Assembly (NCBI GenBank): GCA_000507305.1
Contig: DF239088.1
Span: forward strand, 124,001 to 188,000
Direction: 5' to 3'
Length of the DNA stretch: 64,000 nucleotides
Source: Breviolum minutum Mf 1.05b.01
Taxonomy: Eukaryota; Sar; Dinophyceae; Suessiales; Symbiodiniaceae
Part shown: positions 46,001 through 56,239 of the stretch, piece after piece
Layout: each line of letters starts with the position of its first letter
How positions within the stretch are numbered: the first letter of the stretch is position 1
The notes under the pieces: model-generated
Database searches by the model: none
The model's input: only the letters and a program-made list of their open reading frames with translations
Told to the model about the DNA's origin: nothing
Translations under genes and position numbers: made by a program

Positions 46001-49000
46001 GTCAAAGAAAGGAGAGTGGAAAAAGAGTGGAAAAGACCGAAAAAGATGTGAACAGTAAGAATCAGCCATGCAAGCATCATCAATCCATTTTCATCCATTT
46101 TCTCACAGCTTCGAGTCTTCCCGCCGGCGTTTCTTTTTGGCAGGTCGCCCTTGCAGGGTGTGGAGGATTTGGACTTGGAGCAGGCGACTCTCCGGGCGAA
46201 GAGTCTGGCGTCTGGGGGCCAACAACTCAGTGGGATGCCTGTGATATCGTGTGATGTATGTGATGTGTGGAATGGGTCGAAGAGTGGAATGTCAAGAAAA
46301 CAGCAGAGATGGATGGAAGCATCATTTTTAAAGTTCAGCGCTTGGAAGTGGGATATGATATGCATGGTAATATACTTAGGTTATGATGTATGATGTAAGT
46401 ATGATCTATGATGGAATATATGAGAGAGATACCTGCTTGAGCTGCATCATGCCAACCCGAGGTGATCGTGAGCCTTCGTCTGGATCTTTTCATGGTGCCA
46501 TGTGTCGCTTGTTGAAGGCGTCAATCGCGGCGACGTAGTTTGCGACGTAGAAATTTCCCACGCACCGTGCGGCATCCGTTCGCGCCAGGCTCCATGGCTG
46601 GGACCGAACCTTCGTCTGGCACAAGGCGTTCCGAGTTCCAACGGTGTCATTCCAACGACGTTGCCTTGCAGATCAAGTGCCAGAGTTGGAACTTTTTGAG
46701 GACAGGACAAGACTCAGTCAGTTTTGTTGCATTTCTTAATTTCTTATCAAAGTTGATTTGACAGGCTTGGGGAAGCTGGCTGCCGCACTCAATGCGGCAC
46801 GTCGCGCAGCAGCAGTCCGGAGCAAAGCGCTTTTACTCCGTGTTACCCTTGTTTCAAATCCTTTCAGCACGAGTATTGCGCATCATTTTGTCAAGTTGCT
46901 TGATAGCTTTGCCTCGACACCATCTCCACCCCGAGTTTTTGTGAATTCCTTCCAGATGTCATCTCTGTGACTGTTGCCTTCCTTTCGTTTAAGATCCGCA
47001 AAAGGGTTGGAATGATTCAAAGCCGAGGCGCAGACTCGGGTTGCTGACATTTTGCGTGTGATACTCGCAGAGACGGGCCTGGGAAGCGAGCCATACCAAG
47101 GAAGCTCAGGTCAGCTCTATCAAAGCAGCTGCAGTCTCGAAAACCCATGCGAACTGGGAAGAGTCTGTGTTGTTTGATGTTTTTGCACATGGGCGTACTT
47201 TGCAGTTCCATGCGCTTTTGATGTGATGATATATATATATATTCTCTGTATTTTGCATCATTTTGCAATATGTTGCTTGCGTTTTGCATCAATGGTGTGG
47301 CTATGTCAAGCCGTTCCAAGCTTTTTCGTGAAAGGGACGGCAATAGCACGAAGGGAGTCTGGTGAGGCGCATTCGGGTAGAAACGTCGGGAACTAGGGGC
47401 GCAGCAGTGGATATATGCTAATGGCGGTTGCGGATGGGCTCTGTTTGATCACACGTTTGTAGGCCAGACACCGTAAGACAGAAGCCGCCTGTCAGGCATC
47501 TGTCCAGCAGCTGATTGCAGCAGCAGAGAAATATGTCAGCGTTGGTCACTTAGATGATTTCGAATTCCACACCGAGGTACCTAAGACACTCAGAGACATC
47601 CTGCAAGAATTCTGATGACCAGTTGTTCTAGATTGTTCTCATCACCAGCCGGGTTTGATTTCCTTTCGTTGGACCCAGGACAGCCAGTGTGGCAATGGGG
47701 CTGCATGTGTGGTGCGTTTCTTGCAAGAGATTGCGCCAAGAGGCACTTCTGATAGGATTTGCCTGTAGCTACAAGATATGTATTGCCGTTATGCATGGCA
47801 GAACAGGACAGATCAATTGCAAACAAAGTGATGTTGCTGCAACTTCCACCCAATCATAGAAGCGGGTTGAAAACACAACAAAGTGAGAATAGCCGATAAA
47901 TCTAGTTTAATGATGCTGTTTGTACAAGTTTTCTTTCGGGCTTGGAGTGGCTTGGTCAAGAACATGAAAAAAGCATCACTTGAAAGAAATCAGTCAACAC
48001 CCACGCAAATCCCCCAAACTTCAAAAAAGTATGCTTAGAAAACTTCAGCGATGTCTATGCTTTTTCATGACTTCGCCACAGGCTCCGGACATGCCGCCTC
48101 CACGACCTCGGTGTTTGCTCCTGACCTCAGTGGATATATGTGGCCACACGGCGTAGACGTGGGCACATTCAACTGGGACCAAGGTGAGCACGATCCACCA
48201 AGCCAAAGGACACGGGCATGAAGACCTATAAAGATGTATTTATAGTATAAAGTAAATGGTTGGAAGGCATGTTACCATCTTGAAGCCGTTCTGGTGAGAG
48301 CAGAAGCAACAACGATTGCAATGAACACGTCAACGAAGAAACAGCCAAAGATGTCACAAGTTCTGGTGAGAATAGGTGAGAAATTTACCGGAATCTACGG
48401 GAATACGGAATATCTCATCACTTCCTGTTGGCTGCCAGGACTGGAGTGGGATACCGTCTTCTTGGTGCAGTGCAATGAGACTTCCATGCCGCTGCAGAGG
48501 TCTAATGGTGAAATTTGATGTGCACGTGACTTGCGACTTGCCATCGACAGTTTCAGATCAAGAGTCTCCTGACATAGATATTGAGAGTATATTATGTACA
48601 TAAGTCAAAACAAGTCAAAGCATGAAATAAACATATTGCAGCATGTGTTTTTTATTTTCTATCCTGCAGGCAGGGTCTGCCATTGGAGGATGAACAACTG
48701 GAAGAAGAGAGACGGCAACTTGGATAAAGAACAGAAATTGTTCCAAGGCTTTCCGTGTTTCTTTGGACTTTGACAGATCAACATTTCTGATATATTTGGA
48801 AGCCTCAGACATGCTCAGCTGTGAATTAACCGTTGAGCGCTTGGCTTCAGTTGGGCGCCCATTCATGCCACATCCATGTCGCTATGAAGCGCGGCAAGCC
48901 AGCTTCTTCGTCTGATCCTTTTGATGACAAGGAGGTCGAAAAACATCCTGAGAAACTGGATGAAGAATCTGAAGAATCTCCCTTGTTACCGTCAAAGCCT

Positions 49001-52000
49001 CCTAAGCCTTCCTTTCCTTCAAGTTTCCGAGATGGCTTTGGGCTTGGCTGCTTTATGCAGCGCCTCGAAAGTAGCTTCGGTTATGAGTTGCTGATCATGC
49101 TCTTCGTTGCACAGCATTTGATGAAAGGTTTCGTGAATGAATTCTGTGCTCCTTGTATCGCCTATTTATATGGCAGTTACAAGGTGACAGGACCCCAGAT
49201 GCAAATCTATAGAGGTGTCACACAATTGCCTTGGGCCATGAAGCCGATGATTGGACTCCTTAGTGATGCTGTTCCAATCTTTGGCTATAACAAGTCACCT
49301 TACATTCTTTTGGTGGCAATCTTTGGAACTGCTGCAATGACAACTATTGGAATCATGCCGAAGGACTCTTTGAGCATCACCAGTTTGGTGCTATGTTTGT
49401 TCCTTATTCAACTGCAGCTCTCGACAACGGACCTATTGACAGAAGCAAAGTATGCGGAGAAGATGCAATCGAAACCAAAAGAAGGACCTGCATTGATGTC
49501 ATATGTTTGGTTTGGCCTTCAGATGGGCGGCCTTTGTGCCACTCTCTTGAATCTGAGCTGCAAAAAGGTCCATTTCAATTGAGTTCTGTTGTTATGATAT
49601 CACAACATGTTGCGATGTCATCCTGTGTTCAGGTTGCTGTGTTTTTTCCTCAACATTTTAAACACACCAGCGAGCATTTGTGGGTGCCCGAGGATTGGAC
49701 CTATCCTTACCAGCTTTGGCCCAAAACTGCCCTTCTTGGTGACTTTGGTACCCGCAAGCGTTGTCGTGGTGCCAGTTCTGCGAGGCTTTATGCAAGAACG
49801 ACAATTGTCTTGGCAGGAGGTCCAGGCTGCCAGAGCAGCCATTCTACGACAAAAGGAAGCATGCATCTTGTGTTTCCTCATGCTTCTAGCCACGGTAGTC
49901 TTATCCTTCTTTGGCACCATGTTGCGAGATGTCAGGGCAAATGCTATTGCTTCTATCGTCATTGCCGTACTGATTCTCCTTTCCTTCAGCATCTTGCTTC
50001 GTCCAGAGATTGCCAAAGTGAATACATTCTTTGTGTTGCAGACCTCTGTCAACTTCTCAGTTGGTGGTGCAGCTTTCTACTTCTACACTGACACCAAGGA
50101 GCAGTATCCAGAAGGTCCGTCTCTCAAGACGCTAAAGTCCGTGAAACATGATGAACACCTTTCACACATCTGTGAGATCTTGTGAGTTCTTGGCTCCATG
50201 TCATTCTTGAATTTGAACTGGTAAATTCTGGGTATTTCTAGTAGTCTAGTTTTGTTTCAGCCTCTTCAGTTGCAAGGCCCACATTTCTCGATGCTCTTCT
50301 ACACCACCGTGCTGGGAGTTGCAGGTTCCATATGTTCCCTACTTGGTATCTACACCTACCAGAAGTATGCAAGTGAATGGACATTTCGTCAACTCTTACT
50401 TGTCAGCAACATCGCCATTTGCATTTTGAGCGTCTCCGATGTGATTTTCTTCCTTCGTCTCAATATCCGCATGGGAATCCCCGACCACGCCTTTATCCTT
50501 GGATCCAATGTCTTTGCCAGCATCTTGAGCCAGTGGCAGTGGATGTAGCTTGGACATTCGTTTAGATCTCAATTCCGTGGACTGGAGAAATGTTTAAACA
50601 TGCGGAATCCAGATAACTGATAATCAGCAATCAATGACCTACTCTTCATACTTCATACATTATATCTGTGAGTCTTAAAATGGTTTTGCACGGTTTTGCA
50701 GAAGTAGAGGCGCTGTAGACGGAACAGAATACGGAATAGTAGATCGATAGATCTTGTGGTTGTTGCCTCTTTGGGTCAAGCTTCGCATTGCTCCGCATAG
50801 CGACTAATCACTAAGGCCTGGGGTGGTGATTCTTTCGCAACTTTGTCCGCCTGGACTGGAGGCCACCATGTATGCACTCCTTGCAGGTTGTCACAATTTG
50901 GGTGGTACCATTGCATCTGCTACCGGTGCATGGGTGTTGGAAGTGTTAGAAGTACAACCATCTGGTGCCAAGGACTCCTTGGATCGGTTCAAGGATGTTC
51001 AAGGCATCATGTGGCTAGGGTCTGGTAGGATTGTAGGGTACGGTATTTGAGGGAAGATCATCAAGTAGCTTAGTGCAAACATATCAAATAGATTTTCTGG
51101 CCACAGAGATGCAATAGCTTAATGCATGGCTTAGCGCACCTTAGCAGGCTACTATATGCTACGATTGCAGATATGCTGCCTGCATTTGTCCTTTCACTGG
51201 TATTATATGGTATTGATGTTGAAGATTGATGGGGTGTCTATTGATATCATTTCATTTTACTTTGTCCTCTCTTGCAGGATGAATCCGCACAATTCAAGAA
51301 TCTCTGGGTGTGTGCAGCACTCTCTTCGATTCTACCTGCTTTTGTACTTCTTCTGCTGCCGTGGTTCATCCCAGACAGCAAGCAAACCGAGAAGTTGCTG
51401 CGCGAGGGAGACGTCAGCGTGACGGAAGGATCCATCTGGCACCGCCTCATGGGACGAGATTGACATGACTTGAGGTGAATTGTGTGGCACAACAATGGCA
51501 CTGTAAAACTTGGTGAAGAGGTGGTCCAGAGTCCAGGGATGCCTAGGGAAAAAAAGGGGTGCGAGTTGCCTTGGTTTGATATCGAATAGCCGCTAGTTGC
51601 TTCGGAACTGTTGTTCCGCATTTTGTTCCGCCAATGTCTGTAAGATGAAATCCCTTTGCAGCTGTGAGTCATTCATTCCCTCAAAGGCTATTCTATGTGG
51701 CAATGACACGAGCAAGAAATCGCTTGGTTCAGAACCCAGAGTCACCAGAGAGACTCTTCCAAATTGCCAAAGTCATGATCGCATCGATCATCCGAATCCT
51801 TTCGAGGTCTTCTGCTTCTGTCTCAAACGAGATTCTGGTGAGGCAACGGTGTCCAAGAATTAGACCCACAGACCCCACTCACTCTGCCCACTCCACCAGC
51901 ACTCGCCAAACGCATCAAAATGCACACCAGGCAGCTGAGCCCTCGCGATTTCTTTTCGAAGCTGGAGCCATGCACAATCCGAATGCACAAGGCAGCTGCA

Positions 52001-53160
52001 TAAAAAAGGGATCAATAGGACATGATAGGACATGTGAGGACATTGAGACGATACATCCAGAAGAGATAAAGTGCAACCAGGTGAGAAGATTGGAGCTGCT
52101 TGCATTGCTCATCCTGGTGATATTTTCAAGAAGCAGAAGATGGGTGAATCGTTTCAGACTGGCCTCGAGGCACTGAACTTGAGAAAGTTTGAGAGTTTCA
52201 TCTCTTCTGGGGCTGCTTTTGAGTATTAAGATTCGAAATGGATCTGACAAGTTAACGTATGTTTCACTCCCCCCCACTGCTTTGAGGATGCAAAGTCTAG
52301 CAAAACATGCTCCTCCTCTTCTCATGGATCATGGATCGGTCCTCTATCATCGATCATTGATCGATCTTTGATCATCCATCTTTGATCATTACTCATCATC
52401 ATGTGTGCTTTGTCTTTCAACCACAGGTGCAAAGATCTTTGAATGGCAGCGAAATGGTACCGGAGAAGACCAGCTCTCCATTCATGGGTGCCTGAGCAAG
52501 GAAGAATAATGTTAGAGGTTCTTGATTCGATGGTCCTCCACTTGCTAGTTGCTCCAGATTTCCTTTTGCAAGATGAGTTGCGGCCGCAAGAAATGGACAC
52601 AGAATGGGCATGCAATATCATGCAATATCATGCAATATCATATGATATCATGCAATATCTTTTCTTTGCTCCTGTAGATCCTCGTTGTGTAGAGCAATTG
52701 GCAGACTAATAATATAGTGTTGGCACAGGTGAGAAGAGTGGAGCTGCTTGCATTGCTCATCCTGGTGATATTTTCAAGAAGCAGAAGATGGGTGAATCGT
52801 TTCAGACTGGCCTCGAGGCACTGAACTTGAGAAAGTTTGAGAGTTTCATCTCTTCTGGGGCTGCTTTTGAGTATTAAGATTCGAAATGGATCTGACAAGT
52901 TAAGGTATGTTTCACTCCCCCCCACTGCTTTGAGGATGCAAAGTCAGCCAAAACATGCTCCTCCTCTTCTCATGGATCATGGATCGGTCCTCTATCATCG
53001 ATCATTGATGGATCTTTGATCATCCATCTTTGATCATTACTCATCATCATGTGTGCTTTGTCTTTCAACCACAGGTGCAAAGATCTTTGAATGGCAGCGA
53101 AATGGTACCGGAGAAGACCAGCGCTCCATCCTCGAGTGCCTTAGTCATTCCGAATTGTGA
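40081..53160 (+). CDS. UvrD/Rep/Srs2-type superfamily 1 DNA helicase
   Basis: ATP-dependent 3'-5' type DNA helicase for repair or recombination in the nucleus (family inference). Motifs in order: Q-motif LSREQREAM on 40081-40143; motif I LLVLAGPGSGKT on 40301-40358; linker on 40428-40472; Ia GVIAVTYTRKAAAEL on 40711-40788; Ib VSTVHGLALR on 40966-41000; II QMLFVDEWQ up to 43555, joined to D at 43723; III TAVGDDDQRIYAWR; RPNLVAASTRLISHN near 44125; EAAWVAEEIQ near 44550; IV YAVLARTN on 44894-44946; EVLDLLAYLRLVAG near 45310; LRIYNVPRRGVGKAV near 45560; Ala-rich 2B-like exons near 46780, 47070 and 47470; V LEWDTVFLVQCNE on 48439-48499; VI QRLFYVAMTRARNRL from 51662. It ends at TGA 53158-53160. 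Key catalytic residues are present. The TxHxxKG half of motif V was not found. A transporter gene is nested at 48884-51463. Donors are GT and GC. Confidence 0.8.
42369..42834. mobile_element. Foldback element with 20-bp perfect terminal inverted repeats
   Basis: GGCCACCAGAGTGCAGTTTT at 42369-42388 and its exact complement at 42815-42834 bound 466 bp. The interior is T/A-rich with a GGTTTTATTGGTTTTTTTGG array and TCGAGG repeats around 42536-42660, and one N at 42535. No coding capacity. It lies in the helicase gene between the motif Ib and motif II exons. Confidence 0.65.
48884..51463 (+). CDS. BT1-family folate/biopterin transporter, nested gene
   Basis: Multi-spanning membrane transporter of the folate-biopterin transporter family (MFS-related); in plants and protists members carry folates or pterins across plasma or plastid membranes. 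Exons: 48884 to about 49548, about 49693-50114, 50277-50544, 50816-50993 and 51278-51463 (TGA). They sum to 1,719 nt, 572 residues, close to the family's usual size. Joins restore family-like sequence: EQYPEG|PHFSMLFYTTVLG and SQWQW-M|PGVVILSQLCP. Hallmarks: GLLSDAVPIFGYNKSPYI after a helix pair, MPKDS loop, DLLTEAKYAE, FILGSNVFASIL, and LCPPGLEATMYALLAG. The N-terminus is hydrophilic and acidic, with no obvious signal peptide. The ATG at 48884 is the first in frame; upstream codons are open but poor. Introns 2 and 3 are GT-AG; introns 1 and 4 appear to be GA-AG. It lies wholly between helicase exons for motifs V and VI, same strand. Confidence 0.85.
51662..51962 (+). CDS. UvrD-type helicase exons: motif VI and following
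   Basis: The first exon begins after TTTGCAG at 51660-51661 and gives QRLFYVAMTRARNRL, the nucleotide-sensing motif VI with its arginines intact, then a helix (ERLFQIAKVMIASIIRIL). After GAATTAG at 51861-51863 a further exon reads LTLPTPPALAKRIKMHTRQL and SPRDFFSKLEP, a basic segment typical of the region after motif VI. Confidence 0.7.
52079..52480 (+). repeat. 3' helicase exon block, duplicate copy 1
   Basis: Nearly identical to 52727-53128 at a constant offset of 648 bp with no net indel. It includes an exon reading GAACIAHPGDIFKKQKMGES and LNLRKFESFISSGAAFE, an intron with ATCGATCATTGATCGATC repeats, and the start of the last exon (AKIFEWQRNGTGEDQ). After the duplicated block the frame continues only briefly to a stop (HGCLSKEE), unlike copy 2. 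Confidence 0.9.
52610..52660. repeat. GCAATATCAT tandem repeat
   Basis: Five or so units of GCAATATCAT with one variant (ATATGATATCAT), lying in the spacer between the two duplicated exon blocks. Confidence 0.85.
52727..53128 (+). repeat. 3' helicase exon block, duplicate copy 2
   Basis: Second copy of the block at 52079-52480. The final exon begins after CCACAG at about 53075 and reads AKIFEWQRNGTGEDQRSILE, then CLSHSEL and TGA at 53158-53160. Its end looks like a natural C-terminus, so this copy is probably the ancestral one. Confidence 0.9.
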
Positions 53161-53429
53161 TCCTATAGATTATCTTAGCTTGACGTAATTCAATTAGACT
53201 TGACGACTTTTGGCCTGATGACCTAGACTTGGTGTGCCAAGACTGAGGAATGTCGTTCATTCCCAAGGCTTTGGAGTTGGAGCGCGCGATGTGTGCTTCT
53301 TTGTTTGGAACTGACCTCTAGCGTAGCAGCAGCTAGCTTGGGGAAACCGACATTCAGTGATTTTGACACAATCAGTCCATACACGGAAGAACGTTGAAGA
53401 ACAGGGTTGGCCTTTTCTTTCAGCTTGGC

Positions 53430-53612
53430 ATGCAGCTACGGAAGGGCAGCATTGCATGTTCGTTTGTGCAGCGTGCAGTTTCTCTGCGCTGTGGTTAGAT
53501 TCTTATCGAATTTGGAGCCTCTTTGGCTTATGAAGAATTTGAGTGCAGCGTTGAAAAAATCAACGATGGAGCTGAAAGCTCGAAAAAAAGCGGGCAGCAA
53601 AGAGATTAAGTG
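53430..53612 (+). CDS. Candidate exon, unknown
   Basis: After TTTCTTTCAG at 53421-53430 a frame runs to TGA at 53610-53612. It is hydrophobic and Cys-rich first and then a basic helix (NLSAALKKSTMELKARKKAG). Family unknown; it may be a start or end exon of the next gene. Confidence 0.3.
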
Positions 53613-54418
53613 ATAGAGAAAAGAAAGGTAGATCGACCCAGGAGGGGTACCAGTTGGAATTGAAGTGCATGCACATAACAAGCAATCATCATCCAATGAA
53701 GCTTGAGACAGCGGCACGTTGAGCATGTTGAGCAATGGATGATGTGGATCTATGTGGATGGATGTGGATGAATGTGTTGAAGTTTAGGCTCCAGGTGAGG
53801 GGCCGCCCTAATGTAGTTGGGACATGCAGGTCCCATACCGGCTTAGACTTCTACGAGAGGCCTCCAAGATCTTGAAAGTGCTCGACGGCTCGACATGACC
53901 TTTTTTTTTTTCACGCCAGGAGAAGCTTTCCAAAGATTTGCAGGCAGGATGGGGGGGCAAAAATAGAAACTTAAAACCAATGAACAAACAGAGGAGTTAT
54001 CCAAATAAGTATACCTGTTCTTGAATGCCCATAGCAAAGACATTTATCAAAAGTACATTTATGAATTACTGCACTATTTTCAATCTGTAATTATAATAAT
54101 GATTACAATTTGATCATGTTTCATAGCATAAAACACGGGGACATTCAGCGTGAGGCAGCTGGAAGCAGTGGAAACTATGGAACGACTGGAACGACTGAAG
54201 TGAAGAGATCAACCTGGGAGCATCGAGGGTGCGGAGACTTTTCGCAAATCGTGATGTCTCGTGTTATTTTTTTATTTTGGGACATTGTGGACCACAAGAC
54301 CGAGACACTTGCCTGATAAAACATGATGAAACATGTTTGGATAGTGTGATTTTAAGTGCGACTTGGTGTCGTGTGACCTTGTTTGAACAATTTTTGGCAT
54401 TCTTCTGCGTCATTTGGC

Positions 54419-56022
54419 AGTGCAGGGAGCCCCTTCAGCTGTTTCTTGAAGCTGGCCTGGCAGCTGGCCCGGAACACAGTGCAAAGAGAGCCTAGACCGA
54501 ACATGTCAGAACAAATCCATTTCATCATAGCTAGGCTTGAGAGATCTTGAGAGCAAGAACATGGTGCAGCATATTATAATGGCATGTGCACAAAGCATTG
54601 CAAAAGCCTCACTCAAACTCTTGTATTTCTATTGCCAGTGGCTTGGTGACACCATTTCTATCTTCCAAAAGTCGTCGGATTGTCGCAAGGCCGCCAGCTC
54701 TTTGCGCTGCTGTTGATCATTGTTCAGGTCCATGCCCCACTGCTCCAAATGCGCGATACATCGCGATACCGTCTTGACTTTTGTGTACTTTTCTACTGAG
54801 TTCCATTTGTTCTCTCCTGTGATAAATAAGTTGGGTCCTCCAAGAGTCCCCAAAAAGGATGCCATTTGGATCCGTTTGGTTTAGTGATTTAGAGTGATTA
54901 GGAGGGGCCCAACCTTTCAGGGTTCCACGATGTCCCTTGATTCGCTAGTCACGCAGGTTTTGGGACCACATTCCCATGACAACATTATGAACTGCGACCC
55001 AGTGAGGCCTGCGCAAGGAAAGGTTGAGAAACAGAATGGACATCGGTAGATTCCAATGAAACACAGATGGCGAACGTCAGTGCTTGGCCTGTCGCGCCTT
55101 CCATGCCATATTTTGTGGGCTTGATTGAACGATTCCTGATTGTTATTTCGGAACAAGCGTCATGTTGCAGGTGTGGAACTTATCTGTCATACCTGTGCGA
55201 ATATACGAAGGCAGGCTGAGTGCCAATTGCAAATATTGCACCATTTGCGCACCATATTTTTTTCATGAACTGTCCTTGTGGAGGCTCACGTCCGCTGCTT
55301 TCCACTGCTGGCTATGGCTGTCTCTTTGATGATTGCGTCGTGGCCCCAGTACTTGTCAAGATCGCAAGAGCACTGCATCCTGCATGAGTTGTTCAGGGCG
55401 CGCATGGTGCTGAATCACCGCCTCTATTACCAGCTCTTGAAGCACGATCTACTGATCAGTTTCGAGCCGTTGCTTCCGTCACAGGTGCGCATCGGAGCTT
55501 GTGGAGAGTAGATTCGGTAGAAAACTTCCAGCCCTTTTGCACCGGTTTTGTTCAAGCCTTGGCCATTTGGCTCCGGTGCTTTTTTCCCCCTTGTTTTGAG
55601 TGCATTTCATTTTTGTCAGTGGGCCGAGCTTGAACAACTTGTAGGACTCTCTCTTTCGATTGCTGCTGTGGTGTCTTGTGAATGCCTTGCCTCATTTCAT
55701 CATGAACATTTGGTTGGTCTAAGCCTCAGATTTCAGATTACTCAATTTTCACAAAAAGATGCTTGGAGGAGATATTGGCTGAGGCACACCGCGAGTGTTT
55801 CCACCTGGTGAAGCTGGGTGATTTGGCCAGCAGCGCGGAGTGTGCCCGGCAGGGTTGAAAGCAGCATACGGCCCACACTTTCATTGTGTTCTCACTGCAT
55901 CCTCACTGTATCCTCGCTATATGTCAACATGTTAGGAAGTTGATGGCCGCAAATGTGCTACATGATGCCCACCAGGCCGGGATCAAGATGACAGTTGTCC
56001 GCATGAGTGATTTACAAACTTA
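54419..56022 (+). CDS. Multi-exon gene of unknown function, first group of exons
   Basis: Several + strand exons look real. After ATTTGGCAG at 54419: EPLQLFLEAGLAAGPEHSAK. After TTGCCAG near 54640: WLGDTISIFQKSSDCRKAAS. Near 55272-55492: VLVEAHVRCFPLLAMAVSLM, then a helical stretch LHELFRARMVLNHRLYYQLL and FEPLLPSQ, ending at CAGG|TGCG or similar. Near 55762-55850: EEILAEAHRECFHLVKLGDL. After CATGTTAG at 55935: KLMAANVLHDAHQAGIKMTV. All are helical; no family recognised. Joins were not worked out. Confidence 0.45.
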
Positions 56023-56239
56023 GGCTGAACCCAGCTAACTAAGTCAAGGATTCAAAACATCTATATAGCTATGATGGATTTTAGATGATTTTAGGCTATG
56101 AGCGACTCTCCATGCATGTTTGCGTGCCCTTAGCATTTGGATATATTTGGATAATTTCTCAATCCAATGCTCCATCTTTGGTATTTAGTTGCTTGTTGGG
56201 GGGCAAGCCAATGACTTGGCAATGTTGCCATGACCAGGT

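Noticed and set aside
49393-50091. 232-codon second + frame through the transporter
   Set aside because: It is shifted by one frame from the BT1 reading and crosses a predicted intron; hydrophobic helices and family motifs are only in the other frame.
54629-54865. Protein-like 78-codon frame on the - strand
   Set aside because: The + strand has a good acceptor and an exon reading WLGDTISIFQKSSDCRKAAS over the same bases, in line with its neighbours; the - frame is most likely its shadow.
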